A stretch of DNA of 64,000 nucleotides, taken from NCBI GenBank assembly GCA_000499405.2, contig HG738138.1, forward strand, positions 16,136,554 to 16,200,553. The letters run 5' to 3'. The notes under the pieces were generated by a model. That model worked only from the letters and a program-made list of their open reading frames with translations, had not been told where the DNA came from and did no database searches. The stretch's first letter is position 1; each line of letters begins with the position of its first letter. Made by a program: the position numbers and the translations under genes. The DNA comes from Onchocerca volvulus (Eukaryota > Nematoda > Chromadorea > Rhabditida > Onchocercidae). Of the stretch, positions 37,392-47,426 are shown piece by piece.

Positions 37392-38755
37392 TTAGAAGTA
37401 TTTCGTAGCAATTGATAATATTTTTGAAAATTGTAAATTTGCTCGTTTCCGTTGAAGAATTGCTGGAATTGGCATCAGTACTCGGGTTCCAAGAGGATTT
37501 CCTTCATCATCCTGAAAAAGAAGTATATATTTCCGAACAATACAGAAAAGAAAAAAAAAAAGTAATGCAAGATATTCTAAGATTTGATATTTTGAATCAG
37601 GAACAAATTCATTTTGAAACCTTGAAAATAATCGAAAAAGCAATTAGACTTTTGACTCCTAATGCAGAGAGTAAAACTGCAAATTAAAAATATATAAACG
37701 AACTTCATTCTCATTTTTCTAGTCTAAAGAATTACATATCACTTGAAGCAATCTACTTAATCCATATCTTTAAACAAGAATGTCTTACTGGTTGTTCTTA
37801 TTCAATCTTCATTGAATTTATCCATTCAAAAAAAAAGTGTTAAAAGGATGGTCAACTTTAATGTCATTCCTAATTCATAATCCGGCATGTCAAGAGTTGG
37901 AGATCTTGCTTAGGAAATCTTGAATCCTCCGTCCTATTTTTCTTCCTGACGTAGAAAAGAATCGAAAGAGAAGATTCGACTGTAGAAGAAAACGGGACAA
38001 AGAAAAGAAGACAGTAATCTGATCAATTTATACAGTGGTAAGAGAAGTTAAGTATAAGCTAACAGTTATAAATATGATATGTATGATATGAAAGATGGAA
38101 AGAATTTTAAAACAGTCAAATAATATTCACCGAATAATAATTGGTAAAACTGATACTTACTAAAAGTACGACATTATTGGTATCCGTTGAAGGTATTCCA
38201 TGCTTACGATAGTCTACATGGATTTTAGCTCCCACTACGAATGCTTGCTTCATCTCTCCTCGTATTGCAACCAGAATCTAAATATAAATCAGCCGAAAAT
38301 TGTCTCAATATCTGATAATAAACAGAAAAAAATTATATTCATGGAAAATCTGAATTCGGACTGCCATGACTTCCTTTATTCATTAAATTATTTAAAAATT
38401 TTTGTAAAATTACTATGTACTATAATCAGTAACTGTATCAATTTATGAAATTAATCACATCAAATCTTCCAATTTACTTCCAGATTAAGATTTATTCATT
38501 ATCCACTGAGCCACAGTATGACCTCTCATACACAAAGTAGTGTCCACAAAGATGAAGAGCGTTACCTTGTCACCAAGAGTCGCATGGGGCATATGCTTCT
38601 TTCGACCACCTGGTTTGTAAACATCGATACAATAGGCTAATTTACCAGATGTATTGGCCTCTTTACCAAGCGCTGAATTGTCAACAACCAGCAATCGTGT
38701 ACGTCGTTCGATACCTGTACTGGGTGGTCGAGTTCGATGTCGACTCAGTTCGTGC
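37392..38755 (-). CDS. mrpl-14: Mitochondrial ribosomal protein uL14m (5' exon not found)
   Basis: Core protein of the mitochondrial large ribosomal subunit. Exons at 38,566-38,755, 38,161-38,277 and 37,392-37,511 join with phase 0 throughout. They read RTRLLVVDNSALGKEANTSG, MPHATLGDK, ILVAIRGEMKQAFVVGAKIH, STDTNNVVLLDDEGNPLGTR and FSKILSIATKYF, the complete uL14 fold as in MRPL14. The first exon shown starts at an acceptor (TTATTTCAG) and has no early in-frame Met, so one upstream exon encoding the start and mitochondrial targeting sequence is missing. I searched 38.76-39.3 kb and found no candidate with the needed phase 2. Confidence 0.93.
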
Positions 38756-39289
38756 CTGAAATAAGATCAGGAACTGTGCATGTTATCGGTTTCAGATTTC
38801 TGCTCTCATTATTTTAATGTTATTGCAATTATAGATTGAATAAATTAATGTCGAGTTAAAAATGCATTATTCACAGCTTAATGTTGAACTGGAATGCATA
38901 ATCCATATTTTTAAATAACTTTCTAGTGTAATAATCATCCTTTTTTCTCCTTCATTCTTCCCAAATAATAATTTCCTCTAGGTGCTATATCCGCAGTAGG
39001 ATTTCCGGAATGCGCTATATCTCAGATAGGAAAATATGAACCATATCTCAATAAAATTTCCGGATTCGTTCTTTATTTTAACACCTGTACAAAGCATGCA
39101 GCGCATTTCATCTAATTTGAACTGTTCAGTGCGAAATTCGAATATTTATATATTTTATCAGTCTAATATAACAAAAACCATTTCACAAATAGTAATAACG
39201 AATATATAACATATATTTACGATGTAAATCAATGGACAATATTTCTAACCTTCAATTCGGCAGGAGTGATTCACTAATATTTTGCAGCT

Positions 39290-39346
<57 letters not shown>

Positions 39347-40098
39347 ATTTAGAAAGCATTTAACTATTTAAACAGAAGAATAAAAATAAAAAAAATTCAG
39401 AACTAAGTACGATCATATATAAGAAGAAAATAACCGCTTATAACGTAAACTATTTGAAGAGATACTCGTGAATAATTAATACAATAGATATATATGTTAT
39501 CAACTATTAGAACTACGGTAATCAAAAATGCTAAATCTAGATATAAATGAAAATTCATCCACTTTAAACAAAAAAATTTTTCACTAGGTTTATCATAATA
39601 TGAATACAGTGAAATACTACAAAGTTCATAAGTACACATATCTTGAATTCCTAGCAGAAAATAAAGAAAAATGAGATATTTTGTGGACTTCTCAGCAGCT
39701 ATATTAGTCAAGGAATTATTTTTTCAAAAAGGTCAAATCGATGCATTATCCTCGTATTTCTATACAAGCATCCTAAAATATCTTCCCAATCGTTTTCACT
39801 GAACTGAAATGGAAGCAAAGGAATTTTTACTCTTCATGCAAAACCATTACAGCATTTCCCTCCCTCTTTGCATTTTCTTCCCCTTCTTCCTCTTTTTTCT
39901 CCTACTTCACATCTTTACATTTTACATACTATTCTTTTCTCGTAATGCTTCCAACAACAGAATTTAGAGTATTTTCAGATTTCGAAACCAATCAACATAA
40001 CAATTTGATGCAATTTTGCTTCCGAATACTGAAGATATACTTATCATAGTGAAGAGAAAGCGCTCACATAACCTCGTTTTAGAATCGTTCATCTTAGC
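38756..40098. other. Spacer upstream of mrpl-14 with 53-T tract and pyrimidine-rich stretch
   Basis: It should hold the missing mrpl-14 first exon and promoter. Visible features are an uninterrupted run of about 53 T at 39,292-39,344, a C/T-rich stretch near 39,845-39,915, and two related copies of GCTATAT..CAG(A/T)AGG beside ATTTCCGGAATG near 38,981-39,030. No protein-coding segment was recognised. Confidence 0.6.
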
Positions 40099-40602
40099 TT
40101 AGACATAAAAGACACCATTCCAAATTTTTGATTTTCTAATTTGAATTGTAGCATTTTCATGTTGGAAGGGACAATGACGGCAACCGCTACCACAACATTT
40201 CCCTCTTAACAAATGCTGCGATATAGTCATAACCAGAAAACCCGTTTTTGGATCTTTGTAAGACAGTCGTCGTTCTCGGATAGCTTTCAAATGCGCCATA
40301 TAAATGTCGCGTTCTTCAGTTGTCATCTCTGAATATGTTTGCCACGCTACTTTCGCCTTTGCCATCGAATCTTCGAACAAAACATAATTAGCTATACGTT
40401 TTCCATCTTCACCAATTTCTGTCTTATAAAAATTTTTACCAGTTCCACGTGGTTTAGCATAGATAGGTGTTGCTGTTTCATAAGATAAATCAAAGAATGA
40501 TGATTTGGGGTCAGCAGTATCCGGAAGTGTTGCTTCGCTTTCTGCAGAAGTAAGAACAGCTTCTCCATTAATAATATCAGTAGTGACTGTTCCTTGTTCC
40601 AT
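40099..40602 (-). CDS. C1orf53-like DUF5522 protein
   Basis: A 167-residue protein in a single open exon. The C-terminal half carries the DUF5522 signature: YKDPKTGFLVMTISQHLLRG, then KCCGSGCRHCPFQHEN, and a final WNGVFYV. Human C1orf53 has the same plan (DP.TGY.V.T..AHLQRG, ECCGSACRHCPY, ending FNSYFYV). The four Cys and one His of CCGSGCRHC suggest metal or cofactor binding, but no function is established to my knowledge. The N-terminus has a short acidic stretch and no clear targeting signal. The ATG at 40,602 follows a splice acceptor at 40,691 with the intervening frame open, so the real start could be further upstream if a cis exon exists. Confidence 0.85.
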   Translation of the reverse strand: MEQGTVTTDIINGEAVLTSAESEATLPDTADPKSSFFDLSYETATPIYAKPRGTGKNFYKTEIGEDGKRIANYVLFEDSMAKAKVAWQTYSEMTTEERDIYMAHLKAIRERRLSYKDPKTGFLVMTISQHLLRGKCCGSGCRHCPFQHENATIQIRKSKIWNGVFYV

Positions 40603-40690
40603 TTTTTTTGAAGAATCGGAATTCTCTAACTTCCTTAGATCAACAGAACATGAGGATAGACTATTACAGCAGCAATAATATATACCTCGC

Positions 40691-40700
40691 CTGAAATATG
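40691..40700 (-). promoter_or_regulatory. Splice acceptor upstream of the DUF5522 gene (probable trans-splice site)
   Basis: On the minus strand ATATTTCAG|GCGAGG lies 88 bases upstream of the ATG at 40,602. No convincing upstream exon was seen, which fits spliced-leader addition with a short 5' UTR. Confidence 0.4.
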
Positions 40701-41612
40701 TGCAATACTAACCACATAGCACTTTATCCAGATAAAAGCAATTCTGTAAAAATCCGGATGAAATATCTCAAAAAGATTTAATTGAGGAGTTCTTATTATG
40801 CAATCTTTATAAATATCAGCAATAAATTGAAATTATACAGAATTCTCGGAGATGAAAGAAAAGGATTTCACAAAGGAAATAATACAACTATGGAAGTATT
40901 AGCCGCCAGAATACGTCACACTGACACAGGAAAAATGATGAACAAAGAAAGAAGAATCAATGGTTTCCGTTTCTTATAATTCCAACATCACTTTATTTTC
41001 AAGAAAGAAAAAAAAATTCTGAAAAAAGAATGTTTAAACTGTCCAAAAGAAACAAGCGTAGAGGAAATTTAAATTAATGCATGCCAATTAAAAATTTTTT
41101 TCAGGCAATCTTTAAATTAACGTATAACTTTATTTTTCAAGCAACTATTTCACCATTGCCTCTACCGAACCAATAATCCTGACAAAAATAATTTACACTT
41201 TTGTAAGAAAAAAATTTCTAGACAGTAATTGAATAGAAACAACAATAAAAATATTTTGTATTTATTTTTGCAGTTTATGTCCTGGCTTTTTATGTTGTAA
41301 GCCTGCCCTATTTTTCATTAATAATGTTTTCTTTTTTTTTTTAATCACAAAATAAACAAGCAATAATTGAAAAAAAAAAAGGGCTGACAAAATACTCCCG
41401 GAACACACACCAAATAATCTTCTCAAAGTGGACTGCTTTATTTGCCATTCAGATTAATTAGTGTAATTGGTTCGATATATCTCATGATTTTCTATCCTAC
41501 TTTCCGATGTTAATAAAACAATCTAAAATTCTATCGAAAAGAACTTCAACATAATGAAACTTTGGGAATTCTGAAATCCTTCTTTCCGAACTTATAAGAA
41601 CTACGAGAACTT
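40701..41612. other. Spacer without recognised features
   Basis: AT-rich sequence between the DUF5522 gene and the small unrecognised gene. A 65-codon open frame on the plus strand near 40,780-40,980 lacks splice context and conserved motifs. Nothing else supported. Confidence 0.55.
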
Positions 41613-42052
41613 TTAAAAAACTAACAATGGTTGGGGCCACCATCGGCCGGATGCCAATGCTTTCGAGGTATATAAACAAACATCTGGTATAGCAAGTTGC
41701 TGAATGCTACAGGCTGCTAATCCAAGCATCTGGAAATCAAAATTTAGAAAAAATCTAATTCTTTTTTTAAACAGCACTTTTCGATAAGTTCAATAACCGG
41801 AGAGCTAAACAATACAAACAGAAAATCACGCAACATGTTACCAGAAAAATGCTTCATAGGTTCATTATGCATTCAAATTACCAAGCTGGCAAAATATTTC
41901 TGGCAGAATAGCATTCTTAATATTCTATGTTTGAAAAACAACAAATTTGCAGACACATGAGTACCTTCGCAAAGCGTAGATGTTCGAATCCAGGTAGCCG
42001 ACGCAACCGATGATTACTTCTAACCGAAGCAAGTACTGAAAAAGTACCTGAA
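41613..42052 (-). CDS. Small unrecognised gene, last two exons
   Basis: Two segments with good splice sites on the minus strand: 41,959-42,041 or 42,052 (acceptor TTTCAG, donor GCGAAG|GTACTC) and 41,613-41,733 (acceptor GATTTCCAG, stop TAA at 41,613). Joined, they read RRLPGFEHLRFAKMLGLAAC, SIQQLAIPDVCLYTSKALAS and GRWWPQPLLVF. I do not recognise the family. No start Met is seen in the first segment, so either an upstream exon exists near 42.1-43.3 kb or translation begins at the Met opening the second exon. It could also be an antisense or decayed transcript. Confidence 0.4.
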
Positions 42053-42129
42053 ATTAGTATGCACTGGTGCACTGAATTTATTTTCTGAAGATATCTTGAA
42101 AAAAATTTCAAAAAAAAAATTCCATTCAA

Positions 42130-43415
42130 TGACGATAAATTACATCCTCAACAAATCAACTTTCGCAGATTCCTTATCCTTTACTTTCTAACGGGCATAT
42201 AAGTCAAAAAAGTTAAAAAACGTATCATTCCTTCTCATTTAATTTGCAATTTCACAAAAAGGCTACATGGGACCAGCACTTCGACATCCTAAATGCACAC
42301 AATGCAACAAAGTGCTTCATAATACCTAGCATAATTTAACTTAGAAAACGAACTCGAGAATTCCCAACCATAAAGTAATCTGGTGCAGCAATATGCTAAA
42401 TTTTGGAACAAATCGTAAGATATTTTTGAATCTATCAGGATTTAATGATCCCTTCTGTCGGTAAAACCGAAATTAATTCCAAACTAAAACTGATCAATAT
42501 GGAAAATTACATAACCAAATGGTTAAAAAATTGTAAAAATTTTTTCTTATGAGTCATAATCTGCAAAATTATCTCACATTGTGTGCTTTGTCCACATCAA
42601 AACACTTCTGTTTACAGCTTTTTTCTCAAAAAAGGGCTGCAAACAATGAAACAAAAGGCGACAAAAACACATTGTGTGCTTTGTCCATGTTCATTTACAG
42701 CCACATCAAACACTTCTGCTTACAGCTAATAAGGTCACAAATCATGTGCTTGTAAAACTGTCATTGTGTTTAAATTCAATTAAACTGTTGTAACATTTTT
42801 TCCTTTGTGAACAAATTTTTTTCTTAAAATTATCTCAACATCAATTGTCTTATATCCCAATACGCCCAATTCTTAACAATGATATACCCCAATTAAATTC
42901 CAAAAACAAAAAACCATTTTTTTTCACTATTCATTGTTGCAAATTGTTTTCGCTCTGACTAGACGATCTAAAACCTCATTGCTATTGTCCAAGCTCCCAA
43001 AGTCTTCTCCAAAAACCCAATTAACATCACTCAATTTACTTCACTTATTTGCAAATTCATATCCATCCGTCTGATTTCTATTGTACTGTTAATTACATAT
43101 TAATTGATTTCTACTATTCTGAATAAAGGAATTAATATAAATCTATTCCTCCCACAACTCAAATCAAATTTCAAACCATCCACAACACTTCCACTCGAAT
43201 GTTCAAAATCCATCAACCAATAAAATAAATAGACCAAGAACAGTCATAATATTAATGTTACATATTAAAAAGCTTCGAGTGTGAACAAGTCTGACAATCC
43301 TTGATGAAACAATACATCACGTAATATATGGTTAATTCATGATTTTAGTAAGTGAATATATCTGATAGCACATTAAAATGCGAAAGGATTCTAAATGTAA
43401 AAATATGATCGAAAT
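42130..43415. other. Spacer with a degenerate direct duplication
   Basis: Near 42,575-42,730 the words CACATTGTGTGCTTTGTCCA and CACATCAAA(A)CACTTCTG(T/C)TTACAGC each occur twice, arranged as a rearranged duplication. The rest is AT-rich with no convincing exon; it may contain upstream exons of the small gene ending at 41,613. Confidence 0.6.
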
Positions 43416-43421
43416 TTTATT
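43416..43421 (-). terminator. Poly(A) signal AATAAA of SRPRB
   Basis: On the minus strand AATAAA occurs 90 bases after the SRPRB stop codon, a usual nematode 3' UTR length. Confidence 0.65.
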
Positions 43422-43510
43422 CATTCACAATAACAATGTAAGGACAAATAAATTATGAGCCAAAAACATGAATCATCAATTTGATTTCCAAAAGTTAAAT
43501 CAAATGGAAA

Positions 43511-45474
43511 TCAGAGACTAGCAATCCATGCTTGTATTGCTCCAATCTCACAGTGTTTTTCACCAACACCACCTTCATTCTCCTCCTTTACAAAACATTC
43601 AATGAAATCCAAACGTGGAGATAATAAATCATCCCAATGGAAACTTTTACCTGAAAAATAGGAAAGCTTTTATAAAAATGAATCCTTGATGAAGTTAGAA
43701 GTTCCTAGAAAATTCTGGAACCAGTCATCTCAATTTTTCGGATCTCTGAATTAACCATTAAGACCTCGAATCTGGTCTTTAAATTTTACAAAAGATAATA
43801 AACACTTCATGCAGCAAATCAGAAAACAAAAACACACCTGTACTAGTTAAAGTTCGCTTTTTTGCTGTCCCATCAGTGGAATCTAAAGCTGCTTCACGTG
43901 TTCCATTGATATAGCCAAATTCCCGTTCCAGAGCTGTTCGAACAGCCTTTAACAATTGATCTCGAAGTATTAGCCTTATAATTTTTTCAAAAACTATTCG
44001 TGGCATACCTCAAAACTATCGGGAAGAAATGTTCCATTAATTCTTAAAAAACCTGAAGGAAAGTCGGAAGTTACATCAAAAAAGATGAATTCAGAAGCTA
44101 TCATAATCAAAAATAAGAGAGACTAAATAGTTCCACAGAAATAAATTTCGCAACTCTATCACAAAAAATTTTAAAATAACATTTTTTTTAGACCAATACT
44201 TGTGAACTTTTAGCCAAAGGACAGTTCTGTTTGTTGCATGCTATAAGTACCGGAATTTTCTTCTCTGATTCATACAAAACATCATAAAGGAATGCTGCAA
44301 CATCGCGGGACCTCTTGCTAAATGTCGAACTGTCGATAACGAAGACAATACCTTTCAAATTATTTCGACTCTAAAATAATCTGGAAATCAAATCCTGACG
44401 TATCGCCAAATTTTGATTTCATAAATTTAACAAATTTTTGATAAACCTCTAACTTATTAAACAAATTTTTGATATCGCAAAAAACATTCTAATAACCAAC
44501 AAAACCTAAATCTGTAATACTTAGTGTTTTGAAATTTCTTAAGTTACTCAAGGATGATGATAGATCCAACAAGCTACTTAACGTATATTCCCAAAAAAAA
44601 AAAAGTTACTTTTATACCAATTTCGTAACCGATAGATCTTAGGAAGAGCGAAAGTCATGGGAGTTAAACCAGTAGAAACAAGAGAAAATGGTGAACTGAA
44701 CTGCGACTAAAATATTTGTATTCTAAACAAAACTTACCTTTTGCAAATAATTCCCAAAAAGCTGTTTTCGAAGCCTTTCAGATCCAGGAAAATCAACTAG
44801 AGTAACCAATTTATCACTTGTTATTGAAACATCTTCACAACGATTTTCTTTCAAGGATGTATAAGTTTCCGGACTGTATTCTGAAAAGTACAGAAAAGTC
44901 GTTTTTAAGAACAAATTTCTTCTTTTTTGAGAATGATTCAGTTCTTTCAAATCCTAGACTTTAAAAACGAAAAAATACAATGAATAGCTGCTTTTGTGAT
45001 GAGAACTGAACAACAACTAGAACTTGCAACTTAACAACTAAAGAAACAATACCGATTTCCATGTTGAACGATTTTGTCAGCACCAATTAACTTAGAATGG
45101 CGAACTTTCCAGTGATAATGCAGTCACATTTTATGAAAATTGTTTCACCGTATAATTGAAAATTTGAATAATAGAAAAAGCCAGGAACATTTGGTTAATA
45201 ACTGAGAACTGTATCAACAGCAATATTCAAAACCAAGTCTTTCAGTACTAAGAGAATGAAAACAATACTTACTTGGATTGATTAGCTTCGAAAATAGCAT
45301 AGTTTTCCCAGAGTCGCATAATCCTACGATAAGAACTGTGTTACCACGTACAAGCCTTCTCTTCAAGATATATGCCAGTACCGATATAAATATCACTATA
45401 AAAGCAATCCAAACTCTAATCGTCGCACCAAACCGATTATATTCTATAGATTCATTTCCAACTTCATCCTCCAT
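43511..45474 (-). CDS. SRPRB: Signal recognition particle receptor subunit beta
   Basis: ER membrane GTPase that anchors the SRP receptor alpha subunit for co-translational targeting. Exons: 45,273-45,474, 44,738-44,880, 44,200-44,370, about 43,838-43,993 and 43,511-43,650. A short lumenal N-terminus is followed by one membrane span (RVWIAFIVIFISVLAYIL), then a G1 loop GLCDSGKT, DFPGSERLR as G3, VFVIDSSTF, and ACNKQN at the G4 position. The C-terminus ends LDFIECFV..IGAIQAWIASL, as in human LPLKVEFLECSA..LEKWLAKIA. The start ATG at 45,474 lies one base after a TTTTTTTTGAG acceptor. The exon 3/4 junction is ambiguous: AAA-A|GTTCAC with an ATAG acceptor keeps frame, the conserved-looking CAA|GTATTG does not. 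G4 carries Asn where NKxD is usual. Confidence 0.93.
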
Positions 45475-45475
45475 C

Positions 45476-45490
45476 CTCAAAAAAAAAAGA
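45476..45490 (-). promoter_or_regulatory. Probable trans-splice acceptor before SRPRB
   Basis: A run of T followed by GAG ends one base before the SRPRB ATG. There is no room for a 5' UTR exon other than a spliced leader, so SL addition almost at the start codon is the likely reading. Confidence 0.5.
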
Positions 45491-45883
45491 AGATATTTGA
45501 AGCATTATTGCAATATCCCAATCAAGCATTTTCGCTGATAAAAATGATCATGTCCGATTCAGTACTGTGTCATCATATGAACTTTCATGAAACCATTTCA
45601 AATATTGAACTCAAATCCTAGAAAATAATTAAGAGAATCTTGAACGACCCACCCATCAGTTGTGCAGCAAAAAATGAACAAATATGTAAGTAAAATATGG
45701 CATAAAAAAACCAAATGCAGAGATGCCAAAATAAATGCAGTGGAATCTTTATCTGTATACAATGAATGTGATTATACAATAACAAACAAATATGATGAGT
45801 ATCAAACAGTAAAAAAACTAATCTTCAGACTACTCAATACAACGCATTTTCGATAATATCACAACAGCATAATAAATATAAAT

Positions 45884-46725
45884 CATTGATCAAAAAGGTC
45901 AGAAAAATTGATCCTGGCGCAAATATTAAATGAACTGTTGGGAGGGAACAAATATACATAATTTCCTTCATCTTATTCATTCCTCAAATTCACTTTTCTT
46001 CACTAATATATATTATATTCTGCGCCGGAAAAAAACTGACTTTTTTTCTTGATTTGATAGAATTTGCAAAATTAATAATTTCAATGCTGAATCGCATTTA
46101 AAACCTGAGATATTGATGAATGCATTGTATGATTGTATACCTCCGGAATTAGTGGTCAAAATCGATAGAAAAACTGTTGGGGAAAAAAAAATGTGATCGA
46201 ACTATAATTTTTTCTTTTTTTTTTTTTTTTTGCAATCTGACTGGATTGGGGATTGCTTCTTCTTGTTATTGTGACTCGGTTAGATAAGCAATATGAATCG
46301 GAAAAGTCTTTTATGTCTTTGTGTGACAGAGGTGATTCCAACTCTCAATCAATAAAACCTCCTTCCATCAATCAATAAAAATTTCTTCAACAGTTTTTTT
46401 TCTATCGGTTTTGACCATCAGTTCCAAAAATATACAATCATATAATGCACATTCATCGATGTCTCAGGTTCTAAATTCGATTCAACACTGAAATTCATCA
46501 AATCTTCAAATTCTATCAAATCTTATCAATCAAAAAATAAAATAAATAAATCAGTTTTTTTTTTCGATAGGCATTCAGCAGAATATATCTATTAGTGAGG
46601 AAAAATGAATCTGAGGAAAAAACGAAATGAAGGAAGGTGTGAATATTCATTCCCTCCCAACAATTCATTTAATATTGGTGCCAAGATCTTTTTTTTCTTT
46701 TTTTTTTTCGTTCTTTTTGATCAAT
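45884..46725. repeat. Long imperfect inverted repeat (arms about 300 bp, loop about 190 bp)
   Basis: The left arm (about 45,884-46,188) and the right arm (about 46,380-46,725) are imperfect reverse complements. Matching landmarks from outside inward are CATTGATCAAAAAG, ATTAAATGAACTGTTGGGAGG, TTCACTAATAGATATATTCTGC, GATTTGATAGAATTTG, GAACCTGAGA..ATGAATG and GGTCAAAA(C/T)CGATAGAAA. The gap-containing, diverged match implies an old element. It resembles a non-autonomous inverted-repeat transposon or a two-copy inverted insertion; target-site duplications were not identified. It lies between SRPRB and mrpl-33, upstream of SRPRB. Confidence 0.85.
46215..46365 (+). repeat. Loop segment related to Helitron-associated repeat
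   Basis: The loop of the inverted repeat contains GGATTGGGGATTGCTTCTTC, TTGTTATTGTGACTCGGTTA and TGTGTGACAGAGGTGATTC. These align with 61,972-62,065 (GGACTGGAGACTGATTCTTGC, CTATTGTGATTCCGCTGGGT, GTCTGACAGAGATGAATGC). This links the 46-kb element and the Helitron at 61.6-63.3 kb to one repeat family. Confidence 0.6.
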
Positions 46726-47162
46726 GTCATTGCCTCTTGTCACCAAAATTAAAAAAATTCTTTTATTGGAACTATTCTGTTATTCCTAATACATTCATCC
46801 CAGGTATTTTATGATCAGCCACGTTCAATTTCGAGGTTTCGCGTTTTGATTATACTATTTTGAATTTCTTAGGAAGAATTATGTGAATAAATAATATTAG
46901 AGTATATTGTTACTGATGCATTTCAATGTCACATCAATTTTCAATGAAGTTTTTGAATTCTTTTGTTCAGCATGGAATCATATATTTACTACGAGATTCA
47001 ATATAGGAATAGCAGTATGATCAAGCGAAAATCTTAATTTTGATGAAAGTAATCTATACTAACTTTCACTATAAAATTATTATCACAATATATATTGGAA
47101 AAAAGAAGAAAAATTACAGTGCTATTACTATTGAAAAGTTCCAACGAAGAAACTTTTTCCAT

Positions 47163-47240
47163 TTTTGGTAACAAATGGCAATGTCATTGCTCAAAAAGGA
47201 CAGAAAAATGGATCTTGGCGCAAATATTAAATGAACTGTT
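47163..47240 (+). repeat. Solo partial copy of the inverted-repeat arm
   Basis: The segment with ATGTCATTGCTCAAAAAGGA and GATCTTGGCGCAAATATTAA followed by ATGAACTGTT matches the outer part of both arms of the 45.9-46.7 kb element. Its match with the right arm extends further outward (TTTTGGT(A/G)ACAA..GGCAATG), suggesting that this is a truncated copy. Confidence 0.8.
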
Positions 47241-47416
47241 TCTAAAATAAAAAAATTAATCTAAAAATAATCATCAGGGAATGTTAAAAAAGGAAAGACA
47301 AAATATATACATGATTACATCCTGAATCCCACAAAATCGAATTTTATACGATAAAGCAGTGAATCAATGTTCACATTTAAAAAATGCTATTTTAAATTTT
47401 GTTAAAATAGCACTTT

Positions 47417-47422
47417 TTTATT
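47417..47422 (-). terminator. Poly(A) signal AATAAA of mrpl-33, five bases after the stop
   Basis: On the minus strand the mrpl-33 stop TGA is followed by GCGAAATAAAAA. If used, the 3' UTR would be only about 20-30 bases, which is extremely short. A more distal site may be used instead. Confidence 0.45.
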
Positions 47423-47426
47423 TCGC

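Noticed and set aside
39220..39290. Candidate first exon of mrpl-14 (MSCKILVNHSCRIE)
   Set aside because: The donor phase is 1 while the next exon needs 2, and joining gives an immediate stop.
41988..42002. GTTCGAATCC resembling a tRNA B box
   Set aside because: No A box, cloverleaf or terminator around it; it lies in a probable coding exon.
42575..42730. Repeated words separated by short unique sequence, CRISPR-like at first glance
   Set aside because: Only two degenerate copies of two different words in eukaryotic DNA; no array structure.
43979..44058. Possible extra SRPRB exon reading RINGTFLPDSFE
   Set aside because: It has a CTTCAG acceptor and a GAG|GTATGC donor, but its phases fit neither neighbour and nothing similar exists in the family.
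45274..45538. Plus-strand open frame opposite SRPRB exon 1
   Set aside because: Antisense shadow of the membrane span and G1 loop exon; no independent support.
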